From: Desulfobacterales bacterium CG23_combo_of_CG06-09_8_20_14_all_51_8
Lineage (GTDB): Bacteria; Desulfobacterota; Desulfobacteria; Desulfobacterales; Desulfosalsimonadaceae
Direction of reading: 5' to 3'
DNA length: 8,606 nt
Assembly: GCA_002772195.1 (NCBI GenBank)
Contig: PCSG01000245.1
Coordinates: 7,691-16,296, forward strand
The notes under the pieces are model-generated. The model saw only the letters and a list, made by a program, of their open reading frames with translations, had not been told where the DNA came from and did no database searches. Shown piece after piece: positions 5,128 through 8,606 of the stretch. Numbering within the stretch: position 1 is the stretch's first letter; each line of letters begins with the position of its first letter. The position numbers were made by a program, and so were the translations under genes.

Positions 5128-5654
5128 AAATTCTGCTGCATATCTGCTGCGGTCCCTGCGCCGTCTATCCCGTTGACCGGCTCAGACAGGACGGCCATGA
5201 GGTCATGGGATTTTTCTTCCGGCACAACATCCACCCCTATACGGAATGTTTGAAGCGCCAGCAGACCCTGGAAACTTATGCCGGACAGATTGATCTGAAA
5301 GTAATTTATCAGCAGGGGTATGACCTGGAAGGATTTCTGCAAAAAATAATTTACCGGGAAAACAACCGGTGTCCCATCTGCTACCATGAGCGCCTGTCCG
5401 CCACGGCCCGGTTGGCTGAAAAATCAAAGTTTGACGCTTTTTCCACCACCCTGCTTTACAGCAAATTCCAGAACCATGACCTGATCCGGTCCATGGGGGA
5501 GTCGTTAGGAAAATCCTTCGGCATCCCCTTTTACTATGAAGATTTCCGGACCGGCTGGAAAGAGGGCATCCAGCAATCAAAAGCGCTGAATATGTACCGC
5601 CAGCAGTACTGCGGATGCATTTACAGTGAAAAAGACCGGTATTTCAGGTCATAA
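5124..5654 (+). CDS. queH: Epoxyqueuosine reductase QueH
   Basis: QueH (formerly DUF208) performs the last step of queuosine synthesis, reducing epoxyqueuosine to queuosine at the wobble position of GUN-anticodon tRNAs. It is the iron-sulfur alternative to cobalamin-dependent QueG. The 176-residue protein shows the N-terminal HICCGPC (6-12), PYTECLKR (38-45) and RCPICYHERL (82-91). It also shows FSTTLLYSKFQ (106-116), DFRTGW (140-145) and YRQQYCGCIYS (158-168). C8, C9, C83 and C86 are the expected iron-sulfur ligands, with C163 and C165 in the conserved C-terminal CGC. The start overlaps the yggS stop as ATGA and has GGAGA at 5113-5117. The length is at the compact end of the family but no motif is missing. 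No other queuosine genes are in the window, so the precursor must be made or salvaged elsewhere. Confidence 0.95.
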   Translation: MKILLHICCGPCAVYPVDRLRQDGHEVMGFFFRHNIHPYTECLKRQQTLETYAGQIDLKVIYQQGYDLEGFLQKIIYRENNRCPICYHERLSATARLAEKSKFDAFSTTLLYSKFQNHDLIRSMGESLGKSFGIPFYYEDFRTGWKEGIQQSKALNMYRQQYCGCIYSEKDRYFRS

Positions 5655-5662
5655 CCCATCCG

Positions 5663-7492
5663 ATGTTTGGCAATTTCCTATATTACATCATCGCTCTGCT
5701 TATCTATTCCACGTATCAGCCACCTGCGGAAGCCGGTTTTGGGTCGGTTGAATCCATAGCTCTGTTTATCGGGCTTTCGGGACTGTTCTTTGTTTTCACC
5801 CATCACCAGTTCCAAAAAATCGAAGAACGGATTTCCCAGGCCTCTTCTCACTATCTTGACAATCTCTTCCATTCAGCCCTGACCCGCCAGTCCATTCTGG
5901 CGATTTTTATTTTCAGTGTGGATATTTATGCCCTCAACCTCGGCCGTTTTGTGTATCCGATCCCCTTGTTTCAGAAAATCCCCACCTTGGAGGCTCTGGT
6001 TTTCATGGCCCTGTTCATTGGCTATCTTGCCATGGTCTGGGGATGCGCCTATGATGCGTTTGCAAAGATTTACCGCAACGGCCTGACCCGAAAACACTAC
6101 ATCCTTTCCAATATTTCATTTTCCGTTCCGGTCATTCTGCCCTGGCTGCTGCTTTCCATAACCTCCGACGTCATCCATCTTCTGCCGTTTGACGCGCCCA
6201 GGGAGTTTCTCGGGTCTACGGAAGGCCAGATTAGTTATTTCATGGGTTTTCTCGTGGCGATCGCCATTATCGGTCCGGTTCTGATTCAGAAATTCTGGGG
6301 ATGCCGGCCGTTAAGGCCCGGCGTGATGCGGCACCGGATCGAGGCCATCTGCCGAAAAGCGGACATGGACTACAGAGACATCATGGTCTGGCCCCTTTTC
6401 GGCGGCCGGATGATCACCGCCGGCGTTATGGGGCTGGTGCGGCGGTTCCGGTATATTCTCGTCACCCCGGCCCTGATGCAGCATCTGGAGCCATGGGAAA
6501 TCGACGCGGTCATCGCCCATGAAATCGGGCATATCAAAAAATATCATCTGTTCTTTTATCTTATTTTTTTTGCCGGGTACCTGGCGGTGTCCTTCACGGC
6601 CCTGGATCTGGTCGTCTACGCCGTCCTCTATGCGGAGGCGGCCTGGGGTGCTATCAACCCGGACAATTCAAGCTATGCCACCCTGTCATCCATCAGTTTC
6701 AGCCTGTTTATGATCGGTCTTTTTCTGGTCTATTTTCGGTATATCTTCGGCTATTTCATGCGCAACTTTGAACGCCAGGCGGATGGGTATGCTTATCTGA
6801 TGCTAAATGATGCCGGACCCCTGATCTCCACATTTGAAAAAATCACCATTACCAGCGGACAAGCGCCGGACCGGCCCAACTGGCACCATTTCAGCATCAA
6901 GGAACGCATCGATTTTCTAAAAGCCTGCGCGTCCGATCCGTCCCGGATTTCCCGACACAACACAAAGGTCCGCGCAAGCATGGCCATTTATCTGGCGGCT
7001 GTATTTCTGGTGAGTTGGGCGGGGTTTCGGCTCCACTATGACCAAACCGGAGGTGCGCTGCCGGTCCACGTGTTAAAAAAAATCGTTGAACATCAGATGA
7101 GGAAAAACCCGGCCAACCCGGACCTGGTCCAATTAATGGGCGATATTTATTTTGAGGAACAGGATTTTGCGAAGGCGGTTGAATTTTATGAAAAAACCCT
7201 GGACCTGGCCCCGGACCATGTCCGGGCATTAAACAATCTGGCGTGGCTGCACGCCACCTGCGAGGACCCGAAATTTTTTGATCCGGAAAAGGCTTTAACC
7301 CTGGCGATAAAGGCTGCCGCGCTATCGGATGAACCCCACGTTTTAGATACCCTGGCCGAAGCCTGGTATGTCAACGGCCATATTCAGGAAGCCATTGCGG
7401 CCGCCGCAAAAGCCCTCGACCGGGCCGGAAACGACTCGGCTTATTACCGCAGTCAGCTTGAAAAATTTCAATCCGCTGGGAAAAGTTCTTGA
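5663..7492 (+). CDS. Membrane M48 family zinc metallopeptidase with C-terminal TPR repeats
   Basis: This is a 609-residue inner-membrane protein. Hydrophobic helices lie near residues 4-16, 31-46, 77-92, 109-129, 148-168 and 191-208 before the catalytic domain. The active-site helix carries HEIGH (286-290: H286, E287, H290), and the third zinc ligand is E370 in NFERQAD. Two further hydrophobic segments (about 296-325 and 345-364) fall between them, as in HtpX/Ste24-like M48 proteases. WHHFSIKERIDFL (407-419) matches the family's HPS..ERI element. Another membrane segment (440-454) is followed by a tail with about two to three TPR motifs (486-585, for example LMGDIYFEEQDFAKAVEFYEKTLDLAP). The N-terminal array makes the protein longer than HtpX (about 290). 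A role in membrane-protein quality control with TPR-mediated partner binding is inferred. It starts 8 bases after queH with no clear Shine-Dalgarno, probably as the last gene of the operon. Confidence 0.9.
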   Translation: MFGNFLYYIIALLIYSTYQPPAEAGFGSVESIALFIGLSGLFFVFTHHQFQKIEERISQASSHYLDNLFHSALTRQSILAIFIFSVDIYALNLGRFVYPIPLFQKIPTLEALVFMALFIGYLAMVWGCAYDAFAKIYRNGLTRKHYILSNISFSVPVILPWLLLSITSDVIHLLPFDAPREFLGSTEGQISYFMGFLVAIAIIGPVLIQKFWGCRPLRPGVMRHRIEAICRKADMDYRDIMVWPLFGGRMITAGVMGLVRRFRYILVTPALMQHLEPWEIDAVIAHEIGHIKKYHLFFYLIFFAGYLAVSFTALDLVVYAVLYAEAAWGAINPDNSSYATLSSISFSLFMIGLFLVYFRYIFGYFMRNFERQADGYAYLMLNDAGPLISTFEKITITSGQAPDRPNWHHFSIKERIDFLKACASDPSRISRHNTKVRASMAIYLAAVFLVSWAGFRLHYDQTGGALPVHVLKKIVEHQMRKNPANPDLVQLMGDIYFEEQDFAKAVEFYEKTLDLAPDHVRALNNLAWLHATCEDPKFFDPEKALTLAIKAAALSDEPHVLDTLAEAWYVNGHIQEAIAAAAKALDRAGNDSAYYRSQLEKFQSAGKSS

Positions 7493-7519
7493 TCGTTTCC
7501 GCGAGCGTTGACCGATCAA
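7489..7519. repeat. Inverted repeat spanning two convergent stop codons
   Basis: TTGATCG (7489-7495) and CGATCAA (7513-7519) form a perfect 7-bp inverted repeat with a 17-base loop. The left arm contains the TGA of the M48 gene and the right arm the TCA (TGA on minus) of the hydrolase gene. There is no U-tract on either side, so it is at best a weak bidirectional terminator or 3' end-protecting stem. Confidence 0.4.
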
Positions 7520-8361
7520 TCGCCGCGCTCCATGCGCCTTGCCGCCATGGCCGACCGCACCATGTTGCGCATGCTGACGTTTCCGAAACACATCATCCGC
7601 ACCAGCCATTGCTCTTTCAGTTCCAGTCGCCCCATAATGGCTCGATCATCCAAACCCTGGTCCGCCAGTTCGCTGACCCGACCGTAAAAATCTTCAAGAA
7701 ACCGCAGTTTGGCGGCCAGGCATCTTTTCCCTTTCATCGGCCGGGGCCGGTGGCCGCAAAAAAGCGCGTCAAAATCATATGTGAGAATTTTTTTTAAGGA
7801 TACGATCTGATCCGCGATTTTTTCATCGGCCCGGAAATACTTGATCCGGTCCCCCAGATACAGGTCCCCGGAAAACAGCCATCCATGATTGAGTTCGAGA
7901 TAGGACGTGTGGTCTCTGCTGTGGCCGGGGGTGTGAACGGCTTTGAATTTCAGATCGCCATGCTCGAAAAAGCCATCGGGAAAAGGATCCAGGGCCACCG
8001 GCGTATTGGGACCCCAGATCCAGCGCTGATAGGGAAAAACCCGGTACGGTCCCGACATTTTTTCGATGGTGGCGGGATGGGCGAAAACCGGAATTTTCCG
8101 GGCTTGCTTGAGGACCGCGGAATTACCGCTGTGGTCCTCATGGTGATGGGTCAGAAGCACCGACGACACTGAATAAATATTGGCTATATCCAACACGGTC
8201 TCCTGCATATGGGACTGGCCGGTGTCAATGAGGATGTCTCCGACCACATAGCAGAAAACCGTCATCAGGGGTCGGCCCACCGGTGAAAACCCGAGTTCAT
8301 AGCCGGTCACTTCGCCGAAAGTGTGTTTTTCAACTGTTTTCATTTCATCAACTTTCGTCAT
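7516..8361 (-). CDS. Metallo-beta-lactamase-fold hydrolase
   Basis: This is a 281-residue soluble hydrolase of the MBL superfamily with the full two-metal ligand set. It has THHHEDH at 71-77 (H72, H74, D76, H77), H147 in HTPGHSRDH, D166 in FSGDLYLG and H204 in CGHRP. It resembles the glyoxalase II/LACTB2-like 'MBL fold metallo-hydrolase' group, where substrates range from thioesters to nucleic acids. The substrate cannot be told from sequence. A helical C-terminal extension (about 210-281) is rich in Arg and Met and could form a small accessory domain. The start is uncertain between ATG 8361 and ATG 8343 (residue 7), since neither has a strong ribosome site. It is convergent with the M48 gene, 23 bp apart, and appears to be a single-gene unit. 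Confidence 0.9.
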   Translation of the reverse strand: MTKVDEMKTVEKHTFGEVTGYELGFSPVGRPLMTVFCYVVGDILIDTGQSHMQETVLDIANIYSVSSVLLTHHHEDHSGNSAVLKQARKIPVFAHPATIEKMSGPYRVFPYQRWIWGPNTPVALDPFPDGFFEHGDLKFKAVHTPGHSRDHTSYLELNHGWLFSGDLYLGDRIKYFRADEKIADQIVSLKKILTYDFDALFCGHRPRPMKGKRCLAAKLRFLEDFYGRVSELADQGLDDRAIMGRLELKEQWLVRMMCFGNVSMRNMVRSAMAARRMERGD

Positions 8362-8415
8362 GCCGTCAGCGTTATCTGACCGTGGCGGCTTTATCCCGAA
8401 AAATTATTTTCGTCG

Positions 8416-8444
8416 ATCCTAACACCCGCAAAATTTCCCGGCAA
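8416..8444 (-). promoter_or_regulatory. Possible promoter of the MBL hydrolase gene
   Basis: On the minus strand TTGCCG (8444-8439, four of six to TTGACA) and TAGGAT (8421-8416, four of six to TATAAT) are separated by exactly 17 bp. They lie about 55 bp before the ATG at 8361. Spacing is ideal but both boxes are imperfect. Confidence 0.4.
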
Positions 8445-8496
8445 CAGATAAAAACCTTATAAAATAGATGCGACAGAGTATCATTCACGAGAATAA

Positions 8497-8604
8497 TCAA
8501 GATGCCATAGATGCCACACGGTAAATTTGTTCTAACCGCGCAAGGGTCTGGCGCATGAGTTTTTGGTCATCCTTAAGTAATCGAATACCAAGCGAACATT
8601 GCGT
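8497..8604 (-). CDS. Possible C-terminal end of an unidentified gene (partial)
   Basis: A minus-strand reading frame enters from the right edge and stays open for 35 codons to a TGA at 8499-8497. The decoded tail (LLKDDQKLMRQTLARLEQIYRVASMAS) looks like an amphipathic helix of a real protein rather than random translation. The other two minus frames close sooner. It would be transcribed in the same direction as the MBL gene. The product cannot be named from 35 residues, and the fragment could still be a chance open frame. Confidence 0.35.
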   Translation of the reverse strand, partial: TQCSLGIRLLKDDQKLMRQTLARLEQIYRVASMAS

Positions 8605-8606
8605 GT

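Overview
The window joins two regions. Bases 1 to about 3547 look like the end of a plasmid-type mobile element. Bases from about 3548 onward look like ordinary chromosome, starting with a tRNA-Leu gene. The gene order maf-yggS-queH, the codon usage and the protein style suggest a Gram-negative anaerobe, most likely a sulfate-reducing member of the Desulfobacterota. That placement is a judgement from family resemblance, not from a search.

Left region: a direct-repeat (iteron) array lies at 105-273, with an outlying copy at 23-40. It is followed by a very AT-rich stretch whose motif recurs every 10 bp (321-370). Then come three co-directional genes: an unrecognised 150-residue protein (529-981), a 473-residue replication initiator with two probable winged-helix domains and an added C-terminal domain (993-2414), and a DnaC/DnaI-type helicase loader with an N-terminal zinc-binding motif (2446-3222). 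Iterons, a melting region, an initiator and a helicase loader together make a complete plasmid-style replication module. About 280 bp without a gene follow, holding short direct and inverted repeats that could be recombinase arm sites. Then come the terminator and 3' end of tRNA-Leu(UAA). The tRNA reads leftward, so its 3' end faces the element, which is the usual geometry for integration at a tRNA gene. No integrase is visible. It would have to lie left of the window or be absent.

Right region: a tightly packed plus-strand operon encodes Maf (nucleotide pyrophosphatase), the PLP homeostasis protein YggS, the epoxyqueuosine reductase QueH and a membrane M48 metallopeptidase fused to TPR repeats. 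The first three genes are joined by ATGA stop/start overlaps. A convergent metallo-beta-lactamase-fold hydrolase follows on the minus strand, its stop codon in the same small inverted repeat as the peptidase stop. A probable C-terminal fragment of a further minus-strand gene touches the right edge.

How it may work together: the initiator would bind the iterons, open the AT-rich region and recruit the host DnaB helicase through the element's own loader. If the element is integrated, this module is either used after excision, like a replicating integrative element, or is the relic of a captured plasmid. The chromosomal operon mixes housekeeping (nucleotide sanitation, PLP balance, tRNA queuosine) with membrane-protein quality control. 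It shows no functional link to the element beyond sharing the tRNA boundary.
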